Source: GCA-2733415 sp965178655
GTDB lineage: Bacteria > Bacteroidota > Bacteroidia > Flavobacteriales > Flavobacteriaceae
Length of the DNA: 64,000 bases
Assembly (NCBI GenBank): GCA_965178655.1
Contig: OZ238266.1
Span: forward strand, 930,001-994,000
Direction: 5' to 3'
Shown here: piece by piece, positions 52,555-60,545 of the stretch
Layout of the letters: each line of letters opens with the position of its first letter
Numbering within the stretch: the first letter of the stretch is position 1
Made by a program: the position numbers and the translations under genes
The notes under the pieces: model-generated
Seen by the model: only the letters and a program-made list of their open reading frames with translations
The model's database searches: none
Told to the model about the DNA's origin: nothing

Positions 52555-52696
52555 TACACACAACAACGCGTATAATTAATTGCTTAAAACAATAACAACT
52601 TGCGAAAATTCCGTTGGAATTTTCTCTGATAAAGCTTAATTTATTAACTTAGAGCGTGAAAAACGCAACAAACCATACACGAACACGTTACCACAC
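52555..52696 (+). other. attC-like site 33
   Basis: TACACACAAC (52555-52564) is the exact complement of the unit start GTTGTGTGTA (51950). Centre nearly identical to site 29 (GAAAATTCC-GTT-GGAATTTTC). G of GTT at 52687. Confidence 0.9.
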
Positions 52697-52702
52697 ATAG
52701 AA

Positions 52703-53164
52703 ATGAAGACAACAGTATTTGCAATATTGATATTAACACTATCAGTTTCCGTATTTGGAAATGACGGAGTTTATCTAACTAAAGGAGGTGTTATTTACCC
52801 TACACAGGAGACAAAAATTTCCTTAGAAAAAGAAATCCTATCATTCACTGTTAGAGACAAAGTTGCTTATGTAGACATTCAGTTCAAATTCAATAACCCT
52901 GAGAATACAGAAAGAAAACTATTAATCGGATTCCAAGCTCCAACAGCAGCAGGTGACGTTTCAGACTCTTTAAGTAACCTAAATCAAATTAATAATTTAT
53001 TTAATAAAAATGCTGATTCAATTACTACACAAGGAATTCTCTGTGATGCTTGTTTGATTATGTGTCATAGAGTACATGCAGCCTTAGGTCTAAGTGATTT
53101 GGATAGTATTTGTTGTCTTTTTTTAAGTGGATGTAATCCCCTTCCAACATCTTTATCCGAATAA
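52703..53164 (+). CDS. Secreted protein, DUF4424-like N-terminus, probably truncated
   Basis: 153 aa. Signal peptide, then NDGVYLTKGGVIYPTQETKISLEKEILSF and VDIQFKFNNPENTERKLLIGFQAPTAAGDV, which resemble the start of DUF4424 proteins (normally 300 aa or more). The rest is a Cys-rich stretch that does not continue the domain. Either a broken gene or a fusion. The unit's ends (GTTACCACAC and GTGGCATAAC) also do not match well, so two former units may be joined here. Confidence 0.55.
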   Translation: MKTTVFAILILTLSVSVFGNDGVYLTKGGVIYPTQETKISLEKEILSFTVRDKVAYVDIQFKFNNPENTERKLLIGFQAPTAAGDVSDSLSNLNQINNLFNKNADSITTQGILCDACLIMCHRVHAALGLSDLDSICCLFLSGCNPLPTSLSE

Positions 53165-53285
53165 TAAAATTATTGTTTCTATAACGAATGAGATGTATGC
53201 ATTGTTGCTCTGAAAGTTTACATCTCATTCAAAAGAAATAAAGTACATTATATACAATCCTTGAAACAGCAAAAAAAAGAGACCT

Positions 53286-54188
53286 ATGAAAGAAATTATT
53301 TTAATTACTGGAGCAAATGGAATGGTTGCAAAAAGATTATCAGAATTATTGACAGATGAATATTCTATACGATTTCTAACAAGAATTAAAAGAAAGGAAA
53401 ATGAATATGAGTGGGATACTGAAAAAGGATGTTTAGATATTAAAGTATTTGAAAATGTAAAACATATTATACATTTGGCAGGTGCAGGTATTGCAGATAA
53501 AAAATGGACAAAAAATAGGAAAAAAATTATTTTGTCAAGTAGAGTTGACTCTGCAATGTTAATTTTGAAATCTTTAAAAAAACACCAAATTAAAATAACT
53601 TCTTTTACTTCTGCTTCGGCTATAGGATTTTATGGTACAGAAACAACAAAAAATATTTATGTAGAAAATATGAGAAAAGGAAATGACTTTTTAAGTGATG
53701 TCTGTTATAAATGGGAAGAGGTGGCAAAAATGTTTAAAAATGAAAAAATAGCGAAAAGAACAACCATTTTAAGACTAGGTGTTGTTTTATCCAACAAAGG
53801 AGGTGCTCTAAAAAAAATGGTAATGCCTGTTAAATTATTTTTAGGTTCACCAATAGGTTCTGGGAAACAATTTATGCCTTGGATTCATATTGATGATTTG
53901 TGCGGTGTAATAAAGTATTCCATTGAAAACAATGAATTTTCGGGTATTTATAACGTTGTATCACCCGAACACAAAACTAATAAAGAATTTACTAAAGCAA
54001 TATCTCAAGTGATTAAAAGACCTATTTTTTTGCCAAATGTTCCGAAATTTATTTTTAAGTGGTTATTTGGTGAAGCATCAGCAATACTTTTAAAAGGTAG
54101 TCGGGTGTCATCTCAAAAATTATTAAAAAATGGTTACCACTTTCAGTATCCAAATCTAGAAAAAGCACTAAAAAATTTATTGAATTAG
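53286..54188 (+). CDS. TIGR01777-type (YfcH/SDR) epimerase-like protein
   Basis: 300 aa extended SDR. Nucleotide loop ITGANGMVAKRL (about 7-18), active-region FTSASAIGFYG (about 104-114), WIHIDDLCGVI and the C-terminal family ending GSRVSSQKLLKNGYHFQYPNLEKALKNLL. Substrate unknown. Preceded by an unlinked-looking gene and followed by a degenerate attC-like site. Confidence 0.85.
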   Translation: MKEIILITGANGMVAKRLSELLTDEYSIRFLTRIKRKENEYEWDTEKGCLDIKVFENVKHIIHLAGAGIADKKWTKNRKKIILSSRVDSAMLILKSLKKHQIKITSFTSASAIGFYGTETTKNIYVENMRKGNDFLSDVCYKWEEVAKMFKNEKIAKRTTILRLGVVLSNKGGALKKMVMPVKLFLGSPIGSGKQFMPWIHIDDLCGVIKYSIENNEFSGIYNVVSPEHKTNKEFTKAISQVIKRPIFLPNVPKFIFKWLFGEASAILLKGSRVSSQKLLKNGYHFQYPNLEKALKNLLN

Positions 54189-54193
54189 TCAAC

Positions 54194-54328
54194 GTGGCAT
54201 AACAATCTGTATAGCTAATGGCTGCAAAGTGCCAAGCCCAAAGTAAAGTAAAGTACTTTAAATGTAGTTTGTACTTAACCGAAATATTAGTACTTCATAA
54301 TCGCCTACTTTTCATATACTAACCGATG
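54194..54328 (+). other. Degenerate attC-like site 34
   Basis: Left core GTGGCATAAC (54194-54203) and arm TGTATAGCTAATGGC are present. The right end reads CATATACTAACCGATGG, with GAT in place of GTT. The left core matches the unit start at 52687 (GTTACCACAC) only partly. Probably no longer a good substrate. Confidence 0.6.
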
Positions 54329-54407
54329 GAATACATTCAGCTAAAGCTGACTTGTATTGCTATGTTTCACAAGTGAAACCCCGCCCTACAAGAAATGTAT
54401 TCCATCG
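54324..54407. mobile_element. MITE-like palindromic element
   Basis: Perfect 14-bp inverted repeats CGATGGAATACATT (54324-54337) and AATGTATTCCATCG (54394-54407). Inside are two smaller hairpins (AGCTAAAGCT and TTTCACAAGTGAAA). It begins at the damaged right core of site 34. No coding capacity. Confidence 0.6.
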
Positions 54408-54509
54408 ACCTGCTAAACCAAATTTACTTTAAAAGTAGGCGTTAGCCTAGTTTAGTAGAACAGCTTTAACTGGGCGTTGAGCCAAAACGTAAGCCATCAG
54501 TAACTAAAA

Positions 54510-54605
54510 GCAATTTGGTAACGTTGTATCTGTATTTTATTTTTTATGCGTACCTTACGGTACACAACAAACTAAAATCCACAACCTAACTGCGTTTAGC
54601 AGATC
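54510..54605 (+). repeat. Dispersed repeat, copy A
   Basis: GCAATTTGGTAAC-TTGT...CTGT at the start and AAAATCCACAACCTAACTGCGTTTAGCAGATC at the end are shared with 56937-57018. It runs into the damaged start of the next unit, where ATCGTACAAC stands in place of GTTGTACAAC. The 435-bp gap 54189-54624 holds only this repeat, the MITE-like element and site 34. Confidence 0.5.
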
Positions 54606-54624
54606 GTACAACATTTAGAAAAAA

Positions 54625-55260
54625 ATGAAAAAACACTTACTTCTAATAATATTATTCTTTTTTACTAATTTCATTTTTTCACAAAGTTTTGAAGGAATAA
54701 TAGATTATAAAATTGAATACTTTTCAAAATCAGAACATGTTAAAGTAGAAGACTTGGAAAACTCAGGTGGAAAATCTACTAAGACTTATTATAAGGATGG
54801 ATATTTTTTAGATATCTGTGATTCAGACTTTATGAATTATCAATTATTTAGACATGATGATAAGTCTAGATATTGTAAAGTAAAAATTGAAAGCGATACT
54901 TTATCTAAAATTAGCATTAATGCTAAAGAGAAATTAGAATTTAAATATGATTTAATTAAAGATTCAGATACAGTCCTAGGTTATAAATGCAATAAATTGA
55001 TAGTTTATAATAATACTAGAAAAACGAAAACCTCATATTATTATTCTGATAAAATATCCTTAAACCCTATTTATTATAAAGATTTTTTGGATTTGAATAA
55101 AAATAAAATTGTTGAAATAATGAAATCATATTATTTAAGAATGACTTATGAAAATGAGTACTTTATAGCCGATATGACAGCAATAAATATTGAAGAGAAA
55201 AAATTAGATGATAAAATATTTTCAATACCAAATCATAAATATTTAAAAGAAGAAAAATAA
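54625..55260 (+). CDS. Secreted protein, DUF4412/GLPGLI-like (cassette 35)
   Basis: 211 aa. Signal peptide ending FIFSQS, then FEGIIDYKIEYFSKSEHVK, a beta strand start typical of small flavobacterial secreted proteins that read FxGxIxYxI. Later DTVLGYKCNKLIVYN and a lysine-rich C-terminus. No enzymatic motif. Function unknown. Confidence 0.7.
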   Translation: MKKHLLLIILFFFTNFIFSQSFEGIIDYKIEYFSKSEHVKVEDLENSGGKSTKTYYKDGYFLDICDSDFMNYQLFRHDDKSRYCKVKIESDTLSKISINAKEKLEFKYDLIKDSDTVLGYKCNKLIVYNNTRKTKTSYYYSDKISLNPIYYKDFLDLNKNKIVEIMKSYYLRMTYENEYFIADMTAINIEEKKLDDKIFSIPNHKYLKEEK

Positions 55261-55402
55261 CGTTGTACAACACCATATAAAATGCATGCTTGGGCTTGGG
55301 TGTATATTCATAGAGTAACCGTATATTTACTCGTGAATTCCCTGCCGGGAATCCTGTCGGTCGACTTGCGTCGCACGACACTTTATATAAACGTTGTAAG
55401 CA
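55261..55402 (+). other. attC-like site 35 (with promoter)
   Basis: CGTTGTACAAC (55261-55271) would complement GTTGTACAAC, of which GTACAAC survives at 54606. TTG (55296-55298) and TATATTTA (55322-55329) are 23 bp apart. G of GTT at 55393. Confidence 0.75.
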
Positions 55403-55450
55403 ATTAACGCAACCAAATGGAAGTTCTATCTCTAAATAAAAACATTAATT

Positions 55451-56056
55451 ATGAAAAAAATATTACTAGTTTTAATTTTAAGTACCCTGTTTATCTCTTG
55501 CGACAAAGATGAGGATGAAATTCAACCTGAAGATTTTTCGTATTTTTTAGAAAGTTCAATACCCAAATTTTCAGCTTCACTAGATAATGAATTGCTAAAC
55601 TGGATATTTGGGGTAGGAACATATCAAACTAATATAGCATATTTCTTTCCAAATGGAGACCCAACTGACCCTAGTCGTTATTTAAGATTTGCTCTAAACC
55701 AAGAAAATGGGGATAATCAATTTGTGTTAAGAACACCTATATATGATACCTCTTCCGATGATGAATTTAATAACGTATTTGGAATTGGTTTAAAAACAAT
55801 TGGCAATTCCGATGATGACTTCTTTATAAGTTTTAGAAATAACAATGACAATTACTCAATTTGTAATTCCGATGTTGACTATCAAATTGAAATTCTAAAA
55901 ACCGAAGAAACAACAGATAATACCCCTAATCAAACATCTCTAAAAGTTTGGATTAGAATTGTAGATCTAAATTTAGATGAATGTAATCCGAACTATAATG
56001 AAAGTTTAACTAATGGTCTGATTTTGGCTAAATTTTATGGTTACGAATTTGAATAA
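55451..56056 (+). CDS. Hypothetical lipoprotein (cassette 36)
   Basis: 201 aa. Lipobox LFISC (Cys17) and an acidic linker DKDEDEIQPED; the mature part is rich in Asn/Asp and aromatic residues with FNNVFGIGLKTIGNSDDDFFIS. Possibly a beta-sandwich. Last complete gene of the array. Confidence 0.75.
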   Translation: MKKILLVLILSTLFISCDKDEDEIQPEDFSYFLESSIPKFSASLDNELLNWIFGVGTYQTNIAYFFPNGDPTDPSRYLRFALNQENGDNQFVLRTPIYDTSSDDEFNNVFGIGLKTIGNSDDDFFISFRNNNDNYSICNSDVDYQIEILKTEETTDNTPNQTSLKVWIRIVDLNLDECNPNYNESLTNGLILAKFYGYEFE

Positions 56057-56060
56057 AAAC

Positions 56061-56100
56061 TATTACCAACAACGCGTATAATTAATTACTACAAACAGTA
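56061..56100 (+). other. Half attC-like site, distal end of the array
   Basis: TATTACCAAC then ACGCGTATAATTAATTAC: a left half-site with no right half. Its left core does not match the unit start at 55393 (GTTGTAAGC), so recombination or deletion has altered this end. Confidence 0.6.
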
Positions 56101-56128
56101 ACCACTAGCAACACCAAAAAAAACTTGA

Positions 56129-56923
56129 ATGCAAAAAACAATATTTGAAATCACCAAAATGGATTGCCCTTCAGAGGAAAATTTAATCCGAATGAAACTC
56201 GACGGTATTTCAAATATTGCTAATTTGGAGTTTAACATTGCAAACCGAAAATTGATCGTTTTTCATAGCGGAGAAATTAACCAAATTGAACAGTCCATTC
56301 TCGAGCTAAATCTAGGTGGCAAAAAGATCTCTACCACGCAAACCAACCACGTAGATTTTAAAGAAAATGCAAACCAAAAAAAACTACTTTGGTCTGTCCT
56401 TGCAATCAATTTTGCCTTTTTCATTATAGAAATGACAACAGGTATTATTTCCAAATCTATAGGACTTGTTGCCGATAGTTTAGATATGCTTGCAGACAGT
56501 TTTGTATACGGAATTAGTTTGTTTGCCGTTGGCGGAACGCTTACTAAGAAAAAACGGATTGCAAAACTTGCTGGGTATTTTCAAATTGCACTTGCCATTA
56601 TAGGATTTTTAGAGGTTATAAGACGGTTTTTCGGAGACGATAAACTTCCCAATTTTTCAACAATGATTGTCGTTTCGGTCTTTGCCCTTGTTGCCAATGG
56701 CATTTGTCTTTTTATTTTGCAAAAGTCAAAAAGTAAAGATGAGGTACATATGCAAGCAAGCATGATTTTTACCTCAAATGACGTAATTATTAATTTAGGA
56801 GTCATCACTGCAGGCCTTTTAGTAAACTGGCTAAACTCAAGCAAACCAGATTTAATTATAGGAACAATTGTTTTTGGATTGGTAATTCAAGGGGCAGTCC
56901 GGATTTTGAAATTAAGCAAGTAA
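56129..56923 (+). CDS. Cation-efflux (CDF-like) transporter, diverged homologue
   Basis: 264 aa, clearly homologous over its full length to the three cassette copies (2106, 4156, 5124) but with many substitutions, for example FNIANRKLIVFHSGEINQIE, and an ATG start. MDCPSEE and the ADSLDMLADS and SNDVIINLG motifs are kept. It lies just past the end of the array without its own complete attC-like site, so it could be the resident gene from which the cassette form derived, or an older cassette that lost its site. Confidence 0.85.
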   Translation: MQKTIFEITKMDCPSEENLIRMKLDGISNIANLEFNIANRKLIVFHSGEINQIEQSILELNLGGKKISTTQTNHVDFKENANQKKLLWSVLAINFAFFIIEMTTGIISKSIGLVADSLDMLADSFVYGISLFAVGGTLTKKKRIAKLAGYFQIALAIIGFLEVIRRFFGDDKLPNFSTMIVVSVFALVANGICLFILQKSKSKDEVHMQASMIFTSNDVIINLGVITAGLLVNWLNSSKPDLIIGTIVFGLVIQGAVRILKLSK

Positions 56924-56936
56924 AAAGTAGCAAAGA

Positions 56937-57018
56937 GCAATTTAGTAACCTTGTTCCTGTGTTCCTGGATTTCACAATACAATTTAAAATACCACAGCGT
57001 AACTACGTTTAGCAGCTC
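56937..57018 (+). repeat. Dispersed repeat, copy B
   Basis: GCAATTTAGTAAC at the start and AAAATACCACAGCGTAACTACGTTTAGCAGCTC at the end match copy A at 54510-54605. The two copies bracket the last two units of the array and the diverged transporter. Confidence 0.5.
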
Positions 57019-57117
57019 ATCACCTAATTATTAACAATAATTGTAACAAATGCTACAGAAACACACAATTATAACCCTTAATTTTGTGTAAGCAAAAAGA
57101 ACTAAAATTATATAAAT

Positions 57118-58077
57118 ATGAATACGTTAATTATCAGTATAGTATTACTGACAACCATTTTTAGTTGTAATCAAACCGAAAAAAAAGCAAAAGTTCTTGA
57201 TGTAAAAATAGTAAACAATAGCGAGCTAGCAGAAGGTTTTTCATTAACTGAAAAAAGTTGTTTTTCTTGTCATAGCCCAAATACTTCTATAGATAATGGA
57301 ATTGCGCCACATATGGCAGCAATAAAGAAGCACTACATTACATCTAGTACTACTCAAACAGAATTTACGAAAGAATTAATTAAATTCATAAATAATCCTT
57401 CGGAAGAAAATTCTAAAATCCCTAATGCTGTTCAAAAATTCAACCTAATGCCAAAGATGAATTTTAGCGAAGATGAAATATCAAAAATAGCGTCTTATAT
57501 ATATAATACAGAACTTGAAAAACCAAATTGGTTTAAAGAACACTATAATAATGAAAAGCAAAAGTATAACACAACCACAAATCAAAACAAAACCCCATTA
57601 GAAATTGGACAAAGCATAGCCATGCAAACTAAAAGTGTTTTAGGAAAAAATCTATTACACGCAATAAACAAGAACGGAACAGAAAATGCGCTTTCATTTT
57701 GCTCTACTAAAGCTATTCCGTTAACAGACAGTATTGCTCTTATTTTAAATGCCAAAATAAAAAGAGTTTCTGATAAAAACAGAAATCCAAACAATCAAGC
57801 TAGCGCACAAGAATTAGCTTATATAAAAAAGTCAAAAGACTTAATCGCTAAAAATTTACCTGTAAAACCAGAATTATCAACTTTAAACAATAAAAATATT
57901 GGTTATTACCCTATCACGACTAATAAAATGTGCATGCAATGCCATGGGGCACCCCAAATTGACATCAACACTAATACATTGACCAAAATACAAAACATCT
58001 ATCCAAATGATAAAGCAATTGGATACAAGGAAAATGAATTACGAGGTATTTGGGTAATTGAAATGGATAAAAAATAA
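57118..58077 (+). CDS. c-type cytochrome lipoprotein with DUF3365-like domain
   Basis: 319 aa. Lipobox IFSC (Cys17). N-terminal cytochrome c with CFSCH (C48, C51, H52) and a later LMPKMNF methionine ligand; the C-terminal half is DUF3365-like with a second heme site CMQCHG (C272, C275, H276). Likely a two-heme envelope electron carrier or sensor. A TAATTTTG -7 box lies at 57079-57086. Outside the array. Confidence 0.85.
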   Translation: MNTLIISIVLLTTIFSCNQTEKKAKVLDVKIVNNSELAEGFSLTEKSCFSCHSPNTSIDNGIAPHMAAIKKHYITSSTTQTEFTKELIKFINNPSEENSKIPNAVQKFNLMPKMNFSEDEISKIASYIYNTELEKPNWFKEHYNNEKQKYNTTTNQNKTPLEIGQSIAMQTKSVLGKNLLHAINKNGTENALSFCSTKAIPLTDSIALILNAKIKRVSDKNRNPNNQASAQELAYIKKSKDLIAKNLPVKPELSTLNNKNIGYYPITTNKMCMQCHGAPQIDINTNTLTKIQNIYPNDKAIGYKENELRGIWVIEMDKK

Positions 58078-58222
58078 TAAGAACACCAAAAATAGCTGCA
58101 AACCATGAGTAAAAATTATGCTAAACACAATAGCATTACATTGTTATATTCGCTTTAATCATCGATTATTTCGTATAATTGTGACTAGAACCGACTATTA
58201 AAAACCGCTTTAAACAACAAAC

Positions 58223-58690
58223 ATGAATACAAAATTTTATCTACTGTTTTTATTAGCAGTCTTTTCAACTGGTGTATTTTCTCAAACACATGATCATGAG
58301 CATTCGTTAAATGAAATAGGCATAGCCGCTTCTCCTGTTTATTTTACAAAAGAAAAGGCCTTTTCTTATAGCATACATGCACACTATGTCCGCAATATTT
58401 TAGATTCAAAATTTGGATTTGGAGTAGGCTATGAAATAGTTTTTGACGACCATAAACACCGCTCACTAGGTATTATTGGAGTATACAGACCCATTCAGCA
58501 TTTAAGTCTTAGTCTCTCTCCTGGTGTAGGCTTTGAAGGCAATTTTAATGAAGTACATTTTACAATACATATTGAAACAGTCTATGAATTTGTAATAAAA
58601 AACATCCATCTTGGCCCTACAATTGGATTTGCATATGACCCTGAAGACAATCATATAAACCTAGGGGTTCATATTGGATATGGATTTTAA
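58223..58690 (+). CDS. Small outer-membrane-type protein
   Basis: 155 aa. Signal peptide (ends FSQT) followed by a His-rich HDHEHS, then alternating strands with aromatic residues (FGFGVGYEIVFDDHKH, GVYRPIQHLSLSLSPGVGFEG) and a terminal GVHIGYGF: the pattern of a small beta-barrel. The His-rich start could bind metal. Function unknown. Confidence 0.72.
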   Translation: MNTKFYLLFLLAVFSTGVFSQTHDHEHSLNEIGIAASPVYFTKEKAFSYSIHAHYVRNILDSKFGFGVGYEIVFDDHKHRSLGIIGVYRPIQHLSLSLSPGVGFEGNFNEVHFTIHIETVYEFVIKNIHLGPTIGFAYDPEDNHINLGVHIGYGF

Positions 58691-58701
58691 TACTACAAAA
58701 A

Positions 58702-59322
58702 ATGACTTCAGACAAAACAAACCATTGGCAAACAGTCTATAAAACTAAAGAACCTAATCAAGTTAGTTGGACCCAAGAAAAACCAAAAACTTCACTTAAC
58801 TTTATACAATCATTTAACCTAGATAAAACGGCAAAAATAATTGATATTGGCGGCGGAGACAGTAATCTTGTAGACCATTTGCTTAATGAAGGCTATGAGC
58901 ATATTACCGTACTTGATATTTCGGAAAAAGCCCTTGAAAAAGCAAAAACCCGACTTGGTAACAAAGCCAATAAAGTAACTTGGATTGTAAGTAATATATT
59001 AACATTTAACCCTAAAGAAACTTATGATGTTTGGCATGATAGAGCCGCTTTTCATTTTCTTACCGCAACAGAGGACAGACAGCAATACACAAACATTGCT
59101 AGAAAAGCTGTCAGTGGATATTTAACCATCGGAACTTTTTCAGAAAATGGCCCTAAAAAATGTAGCGGGTTAGATATAAAACAATATAGCAAACAAGAAC
59201 TATGTGATGAGTTTAAAAACGGCTTTGAAAAAATTTCATGCCTAACCCAAGACCACACAACACCCTTTAACACCACACAAAACTTTTTGTTTTGCAGCTT
59301 TAAAAAAACAGCTTTACCATAA
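58702..59322 (+). CDS. Class I SAM-dependent methyltransferase
   Basis: 206 aa. KIIDIGGGDSNLVDHLL (about 48-64) is the SAM loop, with ITVLDISEKALEKAK as the acidic second motif and YDVWHDRAAFHFLT for motif IV. Substrate not readable; related proteins act on small molecules such as thiols or metalloids. 11 bp after the previous gene. Confidence 0.82.
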   Translation: MTSDKTNHWQTVYKTKEPNQVSWTQEKPKTSLNFIQSFNLDKTAKIIDIGGGDSNLVDHLLNEGYEHITVLDISEKALEKAKTRLGNKANKVTWIVSNILTFNPKETYDVWHDRAAFHFLTATEDRQQYTNIARKAVSGYLTIGTFSENGPKKCSGLDIKQYSKQELCDEFKNGFEKISCLTQDHTTPFNTTQNFLFCSFKKTALP

Positions 59323-59381
59323 TATCTTGTAGACACACTCATAAAAAGCGCATTACAAAGTGTTCTTTCTTAAAAATAGTG

Positions 59382-59389
59382 TATATTTG
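59382..59389 (+). promoter_or_regulatory. rpsP: -7 element upstream of rpsP
   Basis: TATATTTG exact. The -33 region is weak. 54 bp before the rpsP start, leaving a 5' leader containing GAGGGTCGAGAACCCTC, a small hairpin. Confidence 0.6.
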
Positions 59390-59442
59390 CAAACTGAAAA
59401 TTAATAATCGAGGGTCGAGAACCCTCAAAAATTAACACATTT

Positions 59443-59907
59443 ATGCCAGTTAAAATTAGATTACAAAGACACGGAAAAAAAGGAAAACCTTTTTATTGGA
59501 TCGTAGCTGCTGACTCAAGATCAAAAAGAGATGGTAGATACTTAGAAAAATTAGGTACTTACAATCCAAACGTAAACCCTGCAGAAATCAACTTAGATGT
59601 TGACGGAAGTGTAGCATGGTTAGGAAAAGGAGCACAACCAACAGATACTGCAAGAGCAATTCTTTCTTACAAAGGAGTTATGCTTAAAAAGCATTTATTA
59701 GGTGGTGTTGCTAAAGGCGCTCTTACAGAAGAACAAGCAAATGAAAAATTCAACGCTTGGTTAGCTTCTAAAGAAGGTGCTGTACAAAACAAAAAAGATG
59801 GTTTAGCACAAGCACAAGCTGATGCTGAAACAAAAGCTTTTGAAGCTGAAAAAGCAATTAATGAAGCAAGAATTGCTGCGGCAACTCCTGCTCAAGAAGA
59901 AGAGTAA
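59443..59907 (+). CDS. rpsP: 30S ribosomal protein S16
   Basis: 154 aa. Classic N-terminus MPVKIRLQRHGKKGKPFYWIV and DGRYLEKLGTYNPN; the C-terminal ~60 residues form an Ala/Glu/Lys-rich extension seen in Bacteroidota. Assembly protein of the small subunit. Followed 3 bp later by rimM. Confidence 0.96.
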   Translation: MPVKIRLQRHGKKGKPFYWIVAADSRSKRDGRYLEKLGTYNPNVNPAEINLDVDGSVAWLGKGAQPTDTARAILSYKGVMLKKHLLGGVAKGALTEEQANEKFNAWLASKEGAVQNKKDGLAQAQADAETKAFEAEKAINEARIAAATPAQEEE

Positions 59908-59910
59908 TCT

Positions 59911-60438
59911 ATGCAAATTAAAGATTGTTTCTTTTTAGGAAAAATCGTTAAAAAGTATAGCTTTAAAGGGGAACTCCTTGTTAAATTAGACACGGACGAA
60001 CCAGAAGTTTTTAAAAATTTGGAATCAGTTTTTATTTCGGTACGAAATAATCTGATTCCTTTTTTTATTGAAAGCTGTAAACTACACAAATCACAATTAC
60101 TCCGTATTAAACTTGAAGAGGTAGACACTGAAGCTGATGCCGATGCATTACTAAAATCAGAAGTTTATCTGCCCCTATCTATTTTACCTAAACTTACCGG
60201 AAATAAATTTTATTACCATGAAGTTATAGGGTTTAGCATCGTTGATGAGAATTTTGGAACCGTAGGAACCCTTGAAAGTATTAACGACAATGGCGCACAA
60301 GAATTATTTGTAATTAATAGAGATAACACCGAAGTCTTAATCCCTATGCACGATGAGTTTATCAAAAAGGTAGACCGAGCACAACAACAAATTATAGTTA
60401 ACACACCTGAAGGGTTAATTAACCTATACTTAGAATAA
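59911..60438 (+). CDS. rimM: Ribosome maturation factor RimM
   Basis: 175 aa. MQIKDCFFLGKIVKKYSFKGELLVKLDTD opens the N-terminal RimM barrel; the C-terminal PRC-like domain has FYYHEVIGFSIVDE and PMHDEFIKKVD. Helps mature 16S rRNA with S19. In operon with rpsP, the usual neighbour. Confidence 0.94.
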   Translation: MQIKDCFFLGKIVKKYSFKGELLVKLDTDEPEVFKNLESVFISVRNNLIPFFIESCKLHKSQLLRIKLEEVDTEADADALLKSEVYLPLSILPKLTGNKFYYHEVIGFSIVDENFGTVGTLESINDNGAQELFVINRDNTEVLIPMHDEFIKKVDRAQQQIIVNTPEGLINLYLE

Positions 60439-60447
60439 ACCTTAACT

Positions 60448-60532
60448 AGAGAGGTGGCCGAGTGGCTTAAGGCGCACGCCTGGAAAGCGTGTATACGGCA
60501 ACGTATCGAGGGTTCGAATCCCTTCCTCTCTG
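60448..60532 (+). tRNA. tRNA-Ser (GGA)
   Basis: 85 nt. Acceptor AGAGAGG/CCTCTCT, discriminator G, long variable arm, anticodon stem CACGC/GCGTG with anticodon GGA at 60482-60484, T-loop GTTCGAATC. CCA is not encoded. Confidence 0.95.
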
Positions 60533-60545
60533 CTAATATCACCAA

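Larger units (their letters stand above)
841..56100 (+). mobile_element. Integron-like cassette array of about 36 units
   Basis: Unit starts (G of GTT) are at 841, 1599, 2073, 3041, 3369, 4123, 5091, 6059, 6640, 7587, 8575, 12443, 13336, 13984, 14872, 23018, 23921, 24569, 26152, 26797, 27814, 28455, 29297, 30285, 35924, 37048, 37404, 39526, 40225, 41094, 41966, 51252, 51950, 52687 and 55393. Each unit ends in a folded site with outer AAC/GTT cores, and its last bases before AAC are complementary to its own first bases. Exact duplicates (968 bp three times, 648 bp twice, 988 bp twice) begin and end precisely at these cores. Most genes are in the same direction. The units are seen directly; recombination by the gene at 1-804 is inferred. 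Confidence 0.85.

Noticed and set aside
1471..52696. Reading the regular repeats as a CRISPR array
   Set aside because: Repeats are imperfect, 55-210 bp, irregularly spaced by whole genes, and no cas genes are present.
59892..60128. Minus-strand frames over rpsP-rimM and over tRNA-Ser (60213-60545)
   Set aside because: Overlap rimM and the tRNA; no family features.
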